Of a stretch of 64,000 bases of DNA, positions 17,113 to 27,014 are shown one piece after another (the stretch's first letter is position 1; each line of letters opens with the position of its first letter). The stretch is taken from contig JAJEJD010000019.1 of assembly GCA_022828125.1 (NCBI GenBank), positions 306,211 to 370,210 of the forward strand. Reading direction: 5' to 3'. The notes under the pieces were generated by a model, which saw only the letters and a list, made by a program, of their open reading frames with translations, was not told the origin of the DNA and did no database searches. This DNA is from a bacterium. Its GTDB lineage: Bacteria; UBA8248. The position numbers and the translations under genes were made by a program.

Positions 17113-17221
17113 CTTGGTAATCCTCTTCTGTGAATAGTCGAAAAGCCGCTCCTGGCCCATCGCGCGGCCGCTGCGGCCTGCTTGCGAAAATCGAATTACG
17201 CTCTATTTCGAGCGCGGGGGA

Positions 17222-17959
17222 TCAGTTCTTTTTGCCCTCGGCGCCCTCGGCGACTTTATCCATGAACTCCTCGTTGTCAAACACCCAGCCGAGGCAGCGC
17301 ATGACGTTCTGCATCCCGAAGACGTGGAGATCCGGCCCGTACATGCTCTTCACGCAGTCGGAGAGCATCACCACCCGGTAGTCGTAGTTGAAGGCGGTGA
17401 AGGCCGTGTTCAGAACGCACGTGTTCGTGTTGATGCCCATGAGGCAGACGTTCTTCGTGCCCAGAGAGTCCAGGAGCATCTGGAGGTCCGTTCCCATGAA
17501 GCAGTCGAGGCGCTTCTTGTTGTCGATGACGTAGTCGCCCTCTTCCACGAGGGAGGGAATCATCTCCGTCGTCACCTCGCCCATGATGTTGTGGTCGTTC
17601 ACCGTGCTCTTGCGCCCCAGGGTCAAGCGGTTCTTCTCGTCCTGAATGTCGTGGAGCGCCTTCCAGAAGTGAACCCGCATCCCCTCGCTTCCGAGGCCCG
17701 GAATCTTCCGGAAGATGAGCTTCACGTGGACGACGGGAATTCCGTGGCTTCTGGCGAAACCGAGGACTTCCTCCGCGGCGCTGATGACGCTCTCGCAATC
17801 CTCGTCACTCGCCGGCATGGTGGCGACTTCGGGGTCCAGGTGCCCCCGGTGCATGTCGATGGTTACGATGGTGGTTTCCTTCGGATCGAGCGATATCATT
17901 TCTTTCAGCTGATCCGTCATTTCCGAGCGATCGAGAATCTCTACTTGTTGCGCGCACAT
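17222..17959 (-). CDS. Isochorismatase-family cysteine hydrolase
   Basis: 245-residue cysteine hydrolase. TTIVTIDMHRGHLDP carries the catalytic Asp and GINTNTCVLNTAFTAFNYDY the nucleophile Cys; a Lys lies in between. These give the Asp-Lys-Cys triad of isochorismatase/nicotinamidase/carbamoylsarcosine hydrolases. ATG 17959 (MCAQQVEIL) is chosen since AGAGGGG precedes it by about 9 bp. The open frame extends 60 codons upstream through non-conserved sequence. The 36-bp box pair at 18121-18156 lies about 160 bp upstream. N-carbamoyl or ureido amide substrates are usual for this family, but the exact one is unknown. Confidence 0.88.
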   Translation of the reverse strand: MCAQQVEILDRSEMTDQLKEMISLDPKETTIVTIDMHRGHLDPEVATMPASDEDCESVISAAEEVLGFARSHGIPVVHVKLIFRKIPGLGSEGMRVHFWKALHDIQDEKNRLTLGRKSTVNDHNIMGEVTTEMIPSLVEEGDYVIDNKKRLDCFMGTDLQMLLDSLGTKNVCLMGINTNTCVLNTAFTAFNYDYRVVMLSDCVKSMYGPDLHVFGMQNVMRCLGWVFDNEEFMDKVAEGAEGKKN

Positions 17960-18120
17960 GGCTTCACCCCTCTTTGAGAAAAGATGGACAGGTTCCTGTT
18001 GAATGCTCATAGCATAGTACATATCGCCGGGATTGAAAACGGGGGATGAGCGGAAACGGGGGGAGCGATGAATACAAGGGTTCCGCCTGCCAAACGGGTC
18101 GGAATTTCCGAAAATATCGC

Positions 18121-18156
18121 TAAAATTCGATAAATTCACGGGGTTTTTCGATAAAT
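18121..18156. repeat. 36-bp repeat, copy 1, containing two TTCGATAAAT boxes
   Basis: An exact 36-bp match to 60302-60337. It contains TTCGATAAAT twice, 21 bp apart (18126 and 18147), with an ACGGGG spacer. It lies between the isochorismatase start and the sdh terminator in locally AT-rich sequence. A paired operator is possible. Confidence 0.8.
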
Positions 18157-18200
18157 TTCCGAGATGAAAATCAGGCGTTTCTCAACCCGCTCTCGCCAAC

Positions 18201-18230
18201 AAAAAAAGGCTCCCCGCGCGGAGGAGCCTC
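18201..18230 (-). terminator. Terminator of the sdhCAB operon
   Basis: Read on the minus strand, a GAGGCTCC/GGGAGCC hairpin with a CCGCGCGG top is followed by TTTTTTT. It starts 27 bp after the sdhB stop. Confidence 0.85.
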
Positions 18231-18256
18231 ATTATAAGTTGCTGAAAAAGTAAGGC

Positions 18257-19003
18257 CTATTCGCCTCTCACCGTCGCGCGGATGAACTCGCGGTTCATCT
18301 TGGCGATGTGGCTGATGCTGATGTCCTTGGGGCACATGGCCTCGCATTCGGCGTGGTTGGTGCAGTTGCCGAAACCCTCCTCATCCATCTTGGCGACCAT
18401 GCTGAGCACCCTCTGCCCCCGCTCGGGCATGCCCTGCGGCAGATGCGCCAGGTGAGAAACTTTCGCCGCGACGAAGAGCATGGCCGAGCCGTTCGGGCAC
18501 GACGCCGCGCAGGCACCGCAGCCGATGCAGGCGGCCGCGTCCATGGCTGCATCCGCGTCGGGTTTGGGGATGGGCACCGCGTTGCCGTCAGGCGCGCCGC
18601 CCGTGTTCGCAGAGATGAACCCGCCCGCCTGGATGATGCGGTCGAACGAGGTGCGATCCACCACCAGGTCCTTCAAGACCGGAAAAGCGGTCGCCCGCCA
18701 GGGCTCGACTGTGATGGTGTCGCCGTCGTTGAATTTTCTCATGTGAAGCTGGCAGGTGGTGGTTCCGGAGAAACCCCCGTGCGCTCTTCCGTTGATGACG
18801 AGCGAGCACGCGCCGCAGATTCCCTCGCGGCAATCGTGATCGAAGGCGATGGGGTCCTTGCCCTCCTCGATGAGACGCTCGTTCGTCACGTCGAGCATTT
18901 CCAGGAAAGACATGTCCGGGATGATGCCGCTTATCTGGTAGGTCTCGAGCGTTCCCGTCGACTGCCCGTCCTTTTGCCGCCAAACCCTGAGGGTGAGGTC
19001 CAT
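18257..19003 (-). CDS. sdhB: Succinate dehydrogenase iron-sulfur subunit
   Basis: 248-residue electron-transfer subunit that passes electrons from FADH2 to the membrane cytochrome. Cluster sites are in order. The 2Fe-2S site is [10 protein letters not shown] plus Cys of TTCQLH. The 4Fe-4S site is [12 protein letters not shown]. The 3Fe-4S site is [14 protein letters not shown]. The last is of the type B SdhB/FrdB kind. Its ATG overlaps the TAA of sdhA (TAATG), indicating translational coupling. It is the last gene before the terminator. Confidence 0.96.
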   Translation of the reverse strand: MDLTLRVWRQKDGQSTGTLETYQISGIIPDMSFLEMLDVTNERLIEEGKDPIAFDHDCREGICGACSLVINGRAHGGFSGTTTCQLHMRKFNDGDTITVEPWRATAFPVLKDLVVDRTSFDRIIQAGGFISANTGGAPDGNAVPIPKPDADAAMDAAACIGCGACAASCPNGSAMLFVAAKVSHLAHLPQGMPERGQRVLSMVAKMDEEGFGNCTNHAECEAMCPKDISISHIAKMNREFIRATVRGE

Positions 19004-20928
19004 TACTTGTAACTCCTCACGCTGAATTCAACTTCCTCGAATTCGAGATTTTCCTTGTGCAGTACCGGACGCCCGCCGTTGCGCGGCGCCTCCCACGCGC
19101 TCACGTGGCTGAAATGCTCATCGTCGCGAAGAGCTTCGCCCTCTTGTGTCTGATATTCCTCCCGGAAATGCCCGCCGCAGGATTCCTTCCGCACCAGCGC
19201 GTCGTAGCACATGAGTTCCGCGAATTCGAGGAAATCGGCCACGCGCAGCGCCTTTTCGAGCTCCGGGTTCAGCTCGTCGCCGCCTCCGGGCACGGACACG
19301 TTCTCCCAGAACTCCTCCTTGAGCGCGGGAATCAGATCGAGCGCTTTGGTCAGGCTCTGGTCGGTGCGGGCCATTCCGCAGTAATCCCAGCAGATGAGGC
19401 CCAGTTCGCGGTGGAACGAGGTCACCGTGCGCTTGCCGTCGATCGAGAGCACACGCTTGATTCTGTCTTTTACGTCATCCGCGGCTTGCGTGAATTCCGA
19501 AGAATCGGCGGAATAATCTCCGGGCGTCTGGCTCGCGAGGTAATTCCCCACCGTGTAGGGCGCGACGAAATAGCCGTCGGCCAGCCCCTGCATGAGGGCG
19601 CTCGCTCCCAGGCGGTTAGCACCATGGTCCGAGAAATTCGACTCGCCCAGCACGAACAGGCCGGGGATGTTGCTCATGAGGTTGTAGTCGACCCACAGCC
19701 CGCCCATGGTGTAGTGGATGGCCGGGTAGATGCGCATGGGCACTTCGTAGGCGTTCTCGCCGGTGATCTTCTCGTACATGTCGAACAGGTTGCCGTAGCG
19801 CTGCTGCACCACGGGCAGGCTGAGGCGCTTGATGGCGTCCGTAAAGTCGAGATAGACGCCCAAGCCCGTATCGCCCACGCCGCGCCCCTCGTCGCACGCC
19901 CTTTTCGCCGCGCGCGAGGCGATGTCCCGAGGCGCCAGGTTCCCGAAGCTCGGGTACATGCGCTCCAAGTAATAATCACGCTCGTCCTCGGGTATCTCGG
20001 CCGGGCCGCGCGGGTCGCCCTCTTTCGTCGGCACCCAGATGCGCCCGTCGTTTCGAAGCGATTCGGACATGAGCGTGAGTTTCGACTGGTGATCCCCCGA
20101 AACCGGAATGCAGGTGGGGTGGATCTGCGTGTAGCAGGGATTCGCGAAATATGCGCCCTTCATGTACGCGCGAATCGAGGCGGTGACGTTGTTCCCCATG
20201 GCGTTCGTCGAGAGGTAGAAAACCGGGCCGTAGCCGCCCGTCGCCATGATGACGACGTCCGCCGCGTGTTTTTCGATCTCGCCGGTCACGAGGTTCCTGG
20301 TGATAACCCCCTTCGCCTGACCGTCCACCAGGACGATTTCAAGCATCTCGGTGCGCGAGTGCATCTTCACCGTGCCCGCCGCTACCTGGCGGCTCAGGGC
20401 CGCGTATACGCCCAGGAGAAGCTGCTGACCCGTCTGACCCCGGGCGTAGAAGGTTCTCGACACCTGCGCGCCGCCAAAGGAGCGGTTCGCGAGCTGTCCG
20501 CCGTATTCGCGCGCAAACGGCACGCCCATGGCGACGCACTGGTCGATGATGTTGGCGCTCACCTGCGCCAGTCGGTACACGTTCGACTCGCGGGATCGGA
20601 AATCGCCCCCCTTGATGGTGTCGTAGAAGAGCCTGTAGGTGCTGTCGCCGTCGTTCTGGTAGTTCTTGGCGGCATTGATTCCGCCCTGGGCCGCGATGGA
20701 GTGCGCCCGGCGGGGGCTGTCCTGATAGCAGAAACAATCCACGTTGTAGCCCAACTCGCCCAGCGTGGCCGCAGCGCCCCCTCCGGCCAGCCCCGAACCC
20801 ACCACGATTATCTTGTAGCGGCGTCTGTTGGCCGGATTCACGAGCTTCATGTTGAAGCGGTGATTGTCCCACTTCTCCGCCAGAGGGCCTGCGGGGACGT
20901 TTCCGTTCAGGCTGCCGTTCGTATCCAT
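19003..20928 (-). CDS. sdhA: Succinate dehydrogenase flavoprotein subunit
   Basis: 641-residue catalytic subunit that oxidises succinate to fumarate (or the reverse). The FAD-binding loop is [19 protein letters not shown] near residue 41-59. [16 protein letters not shown] contains the His that binds FAD covalently. [10 protein letters not shown] and [17 protein letters not shown] contain dicarboxylate-binding residues. Its length and sequence style are those of type B enzymes (about 640 residues), as in Bacteroidota or Desulfobacterota, rather than the 590-residue E. coli form. It lies between sdhC and sdhB. Confidence 0.97.
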   Translation of the reverse strand: MDTNGSLNGNVPAGPLAEKWDNHRFNMKLVNPANRRRYKIIVVGSGLAGGGAAATLGELGYNVDCFCYQDSPRRAHSIAAQGGINAAKNYQNDGDSTYRLFYDTIKGGDFRSRESNVYRLAQVSANIIDQCVAMGVPFAREYGGQLANRSFGGAQVSRTFYARGQTGQQLLLGVYAALSRQVAAGTVKMHSRTEMLEIVLVDGQAKGVITRNLVTGEIEKHAADVVIMATGGYGPVFYLSTNAMGNNVTASIRAYMKGAYFANPCYTQIHPTCIPVSGDHQSKLTLMSESLRNDGRIWVPTKEGDPRGPAEIPEDERDYYLERMYPSFGNLAPRDIASRAAKRACDEGRGVGDTGLGVYLDFTDAIKRLSLPVVQQRYGNLFDMYEKITGENAYEVPMRIYPAIHYTMGGLWVDYNLMSNIPGLFVLGESNFSDHGANRLGASALMQGLADGYFVAPYTVGNYLASQTPGDYSADSSEFTQAADDVKDRIKRVLSIDGKRTVTSFHRELGLICWDYCGMARTDQSLTKALDLIPALKEEFWENVSVPGGGDELNPELEKALRVADFLEFAELMCYDALVRKESCGGHFREEYQTQEGEALRDDEHFSHVSAWEAPRNGGRPVLHKENLEFEEVEFSVRSYK

Positions 20929-20952
20929 ACCCTTCTCCTCACCAAGGGAGAA

Positions 20953-21630
20953 CTATTTCAACACACCCGCCAAGACGGCCAGCGGAATCGCCATGAAGCC
21001 CGCGGCGACGAGGACGCCGCTCCAGGGGCCCAGCCGTTTGATCAAAGGGTTGTAAGAGGGATTGTTGATCCCCAGCGACTGGAACAGGCTCGTCACGCCG
21101 TGGCTCAGGTGAAGCCCAAGCAGAATCATCGAAACCAGATACACGCCCGATACCGCGGTGTTCCTGAATCCGAGAATCACCATCCTGTAGACGTCGTGGC
21201 GACCCTGCGCGTCGTGCAACTGGGCGAATTCGGGGTTCGTGGCGAAGAGCGTGAAATGAAGCAGGTGGTAGGCGGCGAAAGCCAGCACCAAGAGGCCCGT
21301 CAACACGATGGAGCGGCCCGCATAGGTGACCATCGTGGATTCGGAGACGGCGTAGGCCTGAGGCCGGGCCGCCTGATTCATGCGCCAAAGGCGCAGGGCC
21401 GAACCGATGTGCACCAGGAACACGACAAGAAGCCCTATGCGCGCCACCCACAGGAGAGCACCCAAGTCCTTCAATCCCTTCGCATAGGCGTTCGTCGCTT
21501 CGGGGCCTGCGAACATCAGGAGGTTGCCGAGCATGTGGGCGATGATGAACAGGACCAGAAGAATACCGGTGACGGCCATGGCGACTTTCGCGCCGATGGA
21601 TGATTGCAGGACTTTCGCGAACCTGCCCAT
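20953..21630 (-). CDS. sdhC: Succinate dehydrogenase cytochrome b subunit (type B, five-helix)
   Basis: 225-residue membrane anchor with five hydrophobic helices. His residues suited to bind two haems b are IIAHMLGN, FLVHIGSA, AAYHLLHF and LGLHLSHG. A single five-helix subunit without SdhD defines type B succinate:quinone oxidoreductase. ATG 21630 is preferred over the TTG directly before it; GGGAGAG lies upstream. It is the first gene of the operon, divergent from the amidohydrolase at 21856, with 225 bp between them for both promoters. Confidence 0.94.
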   Translation of the reverse strand: MGRFAKVLQSSIGAKVAMAVTGILLVLFIIAHMLGNLLMFAGPEATNAYAKGLKDLGALLWVARIGLLVVFLVHIGSALRLWRMNQAARPQAYAVSESTMVTYAGRSIVLTGLLVLAFAAYHLLHFTLFATNPEFAQLHDAQGRHDVYRMVILGFRNTAVSGVYLVSMILLGLHLSHGVTSLFQSLGINNPSYNPLIKRLGPWSGVLVAAGFMAIPLAVLAGVLK

Positions 21631-21855
21631 CAAATTGCTCTCCCAAAAGCAAAAAATCTCGAAATCGAGAGGGTTGATTCGTCCAATCGGGTGGCAATGT
21701 ATAGTTTCGGGCGCAGGCGGTCAACCACATTTTGGAAATTCCTCTTTTTTCACCAGACCCCGTTTCACCCCGTGGCCTATTTATGGTTTTTGCGATATTT
21801 TAGGCTTGGAATCAGCCCGGTTTTCCGGCAAACCCACCCCGAGAGGGACGCTCAG

Positions 21856-22878
21856 ATGCTGAACGGCGACGTCTTCGTTTTCGACAACGTGGTTCACATG
21901 TACGACCTCTCGGACGAGAACCTCGCCCGCCCGGACAGCGGACTCGATCGCCTCTGGCACCTGCGTATCGGCAAGGGAAGACGCCCCGCGGGCCAGGAGG
22001 ACGTCTACGCGGGCGGGGACGCAATCGGCGGGTTCGCCAGGAAATGGACCTGCGATGAGCTCGGCAAGCTGGTCTTCGAGGATTCCGAGACCGACATGGC
22101 GATGGCGCAAGCCGTCGTGCTCTACGACGTCTACAAGGAGGGCTTCTCCCCCGTTCAGGCGCAATACGAATTCGCATGCGCGAACCCCGGGCGCGTCTTG
22201 TTCTGCGGCGGGGTGGACCCCAAGTATCCGAGCGTCGAGGGCGCGCTTGAGGAACTGGAGCGTCAGGTGAGGGAGATGGGCGCGCGCTCGGTGAAGTTCT
22301 ACAACGCCCACATCGACGGGAACTCCTGGCGTTGCGACGATCCGGAACTCGCCTATCCGATATACGAGAAAGGGCGCGAGCTTGGGCTCAACGTGTTCCA
22401 GTACCACAAGGGCTTTCCCATCACCCGCGCGCGACTGGAGGATTTGACGCCGCTCGACATCCAGCAGGCGGCCATGGATTTTCCAGATCTCACCTTCGCC
22501 ATCCACCACCTCGCGCTTCCCTACTTCGAGGAGTGCGTCTACATCGCGGCGCGCTTCGAGAACGTGGTGCTCGTCCTCTCGGGCACGATGCACCTGCCCC
22601 TCGTCGCGCCCTGGCAGTTCAAGGAATACATGGGCAGGCTGCTCCGGGACGTGGGCTCCGAGCGAATCCTCTGGGGCTCGGAAGCGCCCCTGCTGGGCAA
22701 TCCCCAGCCCATGATCGAGTGGTTCTGGGAGATGGAGATCGACGAGGAACTCCAGGAGCGATACGGCTATCCTCCCATCACGGAACAGGACAAGCGCAAC
22801 ATCCTGGGCGAGAACCAGGCCAGACTCTTCGGAATCGACGTGGCGTCGAAGAAAAAAGAGTTCGGCCTCCTCGCCTGA
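21856..22878 (+). CDS. Amidohydrolase-2 family protein
   Basis: 340-residue TIM-barrel amidohydrolase. SVKFYNAHID, the FAIHHLALPYFEE strand and ILWGSEAPLLGNP at the end of the barrel are in the usual order. The N-terminal metal site, normally H-x-H, is VVHMYD here, and the C-terminal GSD-type Asp is replaced by Glu (GSEAP). Metal binding may therefore be altered. ATG 21856 follows GAGAGG; the reading frame is open much further upstream but overlaps the sdhC promoter. It heads a same-strand set with two M24 peptidases. The reaction (hydrolysis or decarboxylation) is unknown. Confidence 0.83.
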   Translation: MLNGDVFVFDNVVHMYDLSDENLARPDSGLDRLWHLRIGKGRRPAGQEDVYAGGDAIGGFARKWTCDELGKLVFEDSETDMAMAQAVVLYDVYKEGFSPVQAQYEFACANPGRVLFCGGVDPKYPSVEGALEELERQVREMGARSVKFYNAHIDGNSWRCDDPELAYPIYEKGRELGLNVFQYHKGFPITRARLEDLTPLDIQQAAMDFPDLTFAIHHLALPYFEECVYIAARFENVVLVLSGTMHLPLVAPWQFKEYMGRLLRDVGSERILWGSEAPLLGNPQPMIEWFWEMEIDEELQERYGYPPITEQDKRNILGENQARLFGIDVASKKKEFGLLA

Positions 22879-23009
22879 GGCCAGTCGGGATTGCGCTCGA
22901 TACCACCGGGTTTCGGATTGACCCTCACCGCTTCCTGAGCGAGGATGAGCAGGTCAACCGACAATCCATTTCAGATATCGGCTGGAAGTATAAATTTGGA
23001 GGAATTTTC

Positions 23010-24140
23010 ATGATACCACCCTATGACGGTGAAAAACTCGACCGCCTCATGAGCGAGGCCGGCGTCGACCTCGTTCTCGCGAACTCGCGGGAGAACGTAC
23101 GGTACCTGTGCGGCGGCTACTACTTCCACTTTCACGAGCGGTTCACGTCCATGGGACGCGGCCAGTACATGGCCCTGGCGGGCATCCCGCGCGGCGACGC
23201 CGGAAAAGCGTTCCTGATCGGCGGGGCCGGTGAACTCGGCCAGGCGCAGGACCAGAACCTCTGGATACCCGAACTCATCCCTTCGGGCAGATATCCGGCC
23301 GAAGCCGCCGCCGACGCCGCGCGCGCGATCTCTGAGCGCGGACTGGGAAGCGGCGCCATCGCCGTGGAGGAGAATTTTCTCCCCTCCTCCGCCAAGGACG
23401 CGCTCATGAGTGCGCTGCCGAACGCGACTTTCGTGGAGGCGCTTCCGATTCTGGAGGAGCTTCGCGCCATCAAGACGCCCGAGGAGATTGAACTTTACCG
23501 GCGCATCTCCCAGGCGGACGCCGAGGCGATTCGAGACGCTTTCGAGACGGCCAAGCCCGGCGCCACGACCAGGGAGGTCGCCCACGCCGTGGAACGCGGC
23601 ATGACGGACAGGGGCCTCCACTTCCTGTGGGTCTTCGCCGCGGCGGGACCGGGCATGCTGCGCGCTCCGTCCGGGAAAGTGTGGGAAAAAGGAGAAGTGC
23701 TGCACCTGGACGCGGGCGGCTCGGAATCCGACTACCTGACGGACATCTGCCGGATGGGCGTGCGGGGCGAGCCCACGCCGCTTGCGGATGAACTCTACAA
23801 GGCCTGTCTCGGAACGCAGGATCACGTGCGCGCCGAGATTCGCGCAGGCGCGGTGTGCGGCGATATATACGAGAAGGGCACGACGTATCTCAAGAACACC
23901 GAGCACGGCGCGTACGGCAACTTCATCATCCACGGCATCGGCATGGTCTCGCACGAGCAGCCCTATTTCGGCCCGGGCGTCGAAAGAGCGCTCGAAGAGG
24001 GCATGGTGGTGTCGATAGAGACCGACATCCGCCACCCCGAGGTGGGCTACGTGAAGGTGGAAGACGCCGTGGCGGTGACGGCGGACGGCTACGAACCCCT
24101 GGGCGACCTGGGGCGTGAGGACTGGGTGGTCGTCGATTGA
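23010..24140 (+). CDS. M24-family metallopeptidase (Xaa-Pro aminopeptidase-like), copy 1
   Basis: 376-residue pita-bread metalloenzyme with an N-terminal creatinase-like domain (about 1-135) and an M24 catalytic domain. The five metal ligands can be placed: Asp in HLDAGGSE, Asp in YLTDICRMG, His in IIHGIGMVSHEQP, Glu in VSIETDIR and Glu in VKVEDAVAV. ATG 23010 is set by GGAGGA 7 bp upstream. The TGA overlaps the ATG of a second copy by one base. Members act on Xaa-Pro peptides, creatine or ectoine-type amides; the choice cannot be made here. Confidence 0.9.
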   Translation: MIPPYDGEKLDRLMSEAGVDLVLANSRENVRYLCGGYYFHFHERFTSMGRGQYMALAGIPRGDAGKAFLIGGAGELGQAQDQNLWIPELIPSGRYPAEAAADAARAISERGLGSGAIAVEENFLPSSAKDALMSALPNATFVEALPILEELRAIKTPEEIELYRRISQADAEAIRDAFETAKPGATTREVAHAVERGMTDRGLHFLWVFAAAGPGMLRAPSGKVWEKGEVLHLDAGGSESDYLTDICRMGVRGEPTPLADELYKACLGTQDHVRAEIRAGAVCGDIYEKGTTYLKNTEHGAYGNFIIHGIGMVSHEQPYFGPGVERALEEGMVVSIETDIRHPEVGYVKVEDAVAVTADGYEPLGDLGREDWVVVD

Positions 24141-25273
24141 TGAAGCCCAGCTATGATGAGGAAAAACTCGCGCGCCTGATGGAAGAAGCGGGCGTCGATC
24201 TCATACTCGCGCACACGCCCCACAACGTCCGCTACCTGACGGGCGGCTACTACTTCCATTTCCGCGAAAGGGTGGCCGCCATCGGGCCGAGCCAGTACCT
24301 CCCTTTCGTGGGAATCCCCCGCGACAACCCCGAAAACGCCTTTCAGGTGGCATGGCGCGTCGAGGCGTCGCCGCGAAACGAGGTGGACACCTGGATACCC
24401 GATGTCATCTACACGAAGGCGCGGGGTACCGTAGGCGCGGCGGAAACGGCCGCCGAGGCCATCCGTAAGCGGAGGCTGGATGAAGGAACCATCGCCGTGG
24501 AGCGCGCCTTCATGCCTGTGGATGCGATGGAAGCTCTCGAAAAAGAACTCCACGGCGCGCGGTTCGTCGACTCCCTCGGGGTTCTGGAAGAGCTTCGCGC
24601 CGTGAAGCGAGAAGACGAACTGGAGATATTCCGGCGCGCAGCGCTTGCGGATTCAGAAGCCATACAGGCGGGCTTCGCAGAGGGCGCGCGCGGGGTAACG
24701 ACCCGGCGGATCGAGCAAAGGGTGGAGGAGGAAATGGTACGGCGCGGGCTCCATTTCCACTACGCCTTCACCGCCGCGGGACCCGGCATGCGGCGCGAGC
24801 CGTCCGATAAAATCTGGGAGAAAGGAGAAATCCTTCACATCGACGCGGGCGGCTCCGAGGCGGGCTACATGTCCGACATCTGCCGGATGGGGGTGCGGGG
24901 CGAACCGTCCGCCCTGGCCGAAGAATTGCATAAAGCCTGTCTTCATTCAGTCGATGTCTGCCGGGACGCCATTCGCGCCGGGGCGAGTTGCGCATCGGTG
25001 CACGAACGGGGACACCAGGCGTTCGCGGACACCGGCTTCGCCGACATGGGCATCTTCGAGGTGCACGGCATCGGCATGGTGCAGCAGGAGTTGCCGCGCT
25101 TCGGCCCCGAGGTGGAGCGTAAGCTGGAGACGGGCATGGTGGTATCCGTCGAATGCGACATCCGCCACGGGCAAGTCGGCCACGTGAAGATTGAAGACGC
25201 CGTCGCCGTCACCGAAGACGGCTGCGAGGGCCTGGGGGATCTGGGCAGGGATTCCTGGGCCTGCATCGACTGA
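24140..25273 (+). CDS. M24-family metallopeptidase, copy 2
   Basis: 377-residue paralogue of the preceding gene, similar along its whole length (for example YDEEKLARLMEEAGVDLILA against YDGEKLDRLMSEAGVDLVLA). The ligand set is again complete: HIDAGGSE, YMSDICRMG, VHGIGMVQQELP, VSVECDIR and VKIEDAVAV. The second His position differs (VSH is VQQ here), so substrate preference may have diverged. ATG 24140 overlaps the upstream TGA. The VOC gene follows after 36 bp. Confidence 0.9.
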   Translation: MKPSYDEEKLARLMEEAGVDLILAHTPHNVRYLTGGYYFHFRERVAAIGPSQYLPFVGIPRDNPENAFQVAWRVEASPRNEVDTWIPDVIYTKARGTVGAAETAAEAIRKRRLDEGTIAVERAFMPVDAMEALEKELHGARFVDSLGVLEELRAVKREDELEIFRRAALADSEAIQAGFAEGARGVTTRRIEQRVEEEMVRRGLHFHYAFTAAGPGMRREPSDKIWEKGEILHIDAGGSEAGYMSDICRMGVRGEPSALAEELHKACLHSVDVCRDAIRAGASCASVHERGHQAFADTGFADMGIFEVHGIGMVQQELPRFGPEVERKLETGMVVSVECDIRHGQVGHVKIEDAVAVTEDGCEGLGDLGRDSWACID

Positions 25274-25309
25274 TTATTATCGACTCATAGAAACGGAGGA
25301 GAAATTCAC

Positions 25310-25894
25310 ATGCCGAGACCATCGGGGGGCTTCACGCGGCTCCAACACGCCGCCGTCAAGGTGCACGACATCGAGGCGGCCAAGGATTTCTACGTCAACA
25401 CGCTGGGCTTCACCATTTCGGAGATATTCGAGCCGGGCACGGTGGGTGATTTCCCTTTCGGGCTTTGCTTCATGCGGTGCACGGAGCTTCACCACGACAT
25501 GAACCTCATCTTCTGGCCCGAGGGCGAAGGCCCCGCCCCGCCCGAGGAGCGCTCCTTCTTCTCCCTGCAGACGGGTCTGCACCACATCGCGTTCGAGGTG
25601 GAAGACCGCATGCAACTCGATTCCTGGGCATCCTATCTCGAAGAAAAAGGCGTCGAAATCTTCTGGGGGCCTTCCATCCACAGCCCCACCCACCCCGAGG
25701 GAGACGGCTTCTGGGGCGAGAACCATGCGCTCTACATCGCGGACCCGTCGGGCAACTGCATCGAGATATTCTGCGACATGGCCGTCATGGACCCCTACAC
25801 GAACCGGGTGAACGAGGATTGGTTCCGGGACAGACTCTCCCGAGACGGCCACCCGCGCGACGCGGCGGCGCCGCCGGAAGCCTGGAAGCCCTAG
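25310..25894 (+). CDS. VOC-family dioxygenase/glyoxalase-like protein
   Basis: 194-residue vicinal-oxygen-chelate protein with two beta-alpha-beta-beta-beta modules. Metal ligands fit His in LQHAAVKVHD, His in LHHIAFEVED and Glu in GNCIEIFCD, the set used by extradiol dioxygenases such as catechol 2,3-dioxygenase. GGAGGA lies 11 bp before the ATG. It follows the tandem M24 genes and probably shares their transcript. The substrate is unknown. Confidence 0.87.
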   Translation: MPRPSGGFTRLQHAAVKVHDIEAAKDFYVNTLGFTISEIFEPGTVGDFPFGLCFMRCTELHHDMNLIFWPEGEGPAPPEERSFFSLQTGLHHIAFEVEDRMQLDSWASYLEEKGVEIFWGPSIHSPTHPEGDGFWGENHALYIADPSGNCIEIFCDMAVMDPYTNRVNEDWFRDRLSRDGHPRDAAAPPEAWKP

Positions 25895-26087
25895 AACAGG
25901 AAAATCAAGGGCGCGCCGGGGGCGCTTCCCGGCGGCCGGCATCGGCTCGGGAAACGGCGCGCGTCGATTCGAAATGAAGTTCCAGGGCGCGGTTGCCCGC
26001 CGCGCCTTCGCTACTATGGTATATTCACGGCAAACAAAACCCCGCGCCGCTCCATCCGGTCGTGCGCAACCTATTCGGAGACAAGAC

Positions 26088-27014
26088 ATGAAAGAAGGCA
26101 TGAGGCCCGGCGACCGCCTGCCCTATTCGGCCATCATCGATAGAAAACCGCTCAAACTGCCCGGCGGCGCACGCCTGGTGCTCTGGCCCGTCCTGGCGCT
26201 GGAGGTGTGGGACATCGTCCGCCCCATGGCGCGCATGGTGATACCTCCGCCCCAGGGGGTACCGATGCTCCCCGATCATCCCAACTGGAGCTGGCACGAA
26301 TACGGTATGCGAGTCGGCATTTGGCGCATCAAGCGGATGCTCGACGACCTGGGCGTGCGCCCGACGGTGACGCTCAACGCCCGCACCTGCCAGGAATATC
26401 CGCAAGTCGCCGGGGCGTGTCTGGAGGCGGGCTGGGAGTTCAACGCCCACTCCTACGAGCAGGTGCCGATGCACAAACTCGAGGACGAGCGCGCGACGAT
26501 CGACAAGTGCATGAGCATCATCACGGAATTCTGCGGCAAGAGGCCGCGCGGCTGGTTCGGCCCGGGGCTGACCCAGACCTACCAGACGCTGGACTTACTC
26601 GCCGAGGCCGGGGTCGAATACATCGGCGACTGGGTGCTCGACGACCAGCCGGTGCACGTGAAGACGACGGTCGGCAAGTCGGTCGTGGCGCTGCCCTACA
26701 ACTACGAACTCCACGACATCGTGAGCATGGCGATCCAGTACCATGAGTCCCGGGTCTTCCGCGACCGCGCGATTGATTATTTCGAGACCGTTTATGCCGA
26801 AAGCCACGAATCCACCAAGGTGATGTCGATCGCCATGCACCCTTATCTCTCGGGGTCGCCGCACCGGATAAAATACGTGCGCGAGACTTTCGAGCATATC
26901 CTGTCGAAACCGGGGGTGGTCTGCTGGGACGGCGAGGAGATACTCGACTGGTTCCTCAAGGAACGCCCGGCGCCGAAACCCAGGAAACGCCGCGCCAAGC
27001 GGAAAAGGGCCTAG
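26088..27014 (+). CDS. Polysaccharide deacetylase-family protein (PuuE-like)
   Basis: 308-residue NodB-like carbohydrate esterase 4 fold protein. MLPDHPNWSWHEYGMRVGIW and the helix-strand order resemble the allantoinase PuuE branch, in which the N-terminal Asp-Asp motif is changed. WEFNAHSYEQVPM supplies His residues at the metal site, and SIAMHPYLSGSPHR the C-terminal His. ATG 26088 follows CGGAGAC; an upstream Met at 25974 is unlikely. The C-terminal 15 residues are Arg/Lys-rich. Amide hydrolysis on a small molecule is more likely than action on a polysaccharide. Confidence 0.82.
   Translation: MKEGMRPGDRLPYSAIIDRKPLKLPGGARLVLWPVLALEVWDIVRPMARMVIPPPQGVPMLPDHPNWSWHEYGMRVGIWRIKRMLDDLGVRPTVTLNARTCQEYPQVAGACLEAGWEFNAHSYEQVPMHKLEDERATIDKCMSIITEFCGKRPRGWFGPGLTQTYQTLDLLAEAGVEYIGDWVLDDQPVHVKTTVGKSVVALPYNYELHDIVSMAIQYHESRVFRDRAIDYFETVYAESHESTKVMSIAMHPYLSGSPHRIKYVRETFEHILSKPGVVCWDGEEILDWFLKERPAPKPRKRRAKRKRA

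Noticed and set aside
19057..21603. 848-codon open frame on the plus strand opposite sdhA and sdhC
   Set aside because: It is the high-GC antisense shadow of sdhA/sdhC, which carry complete cofactor and cluster motifs. The product is Arg/His/Ala-rich without domains.
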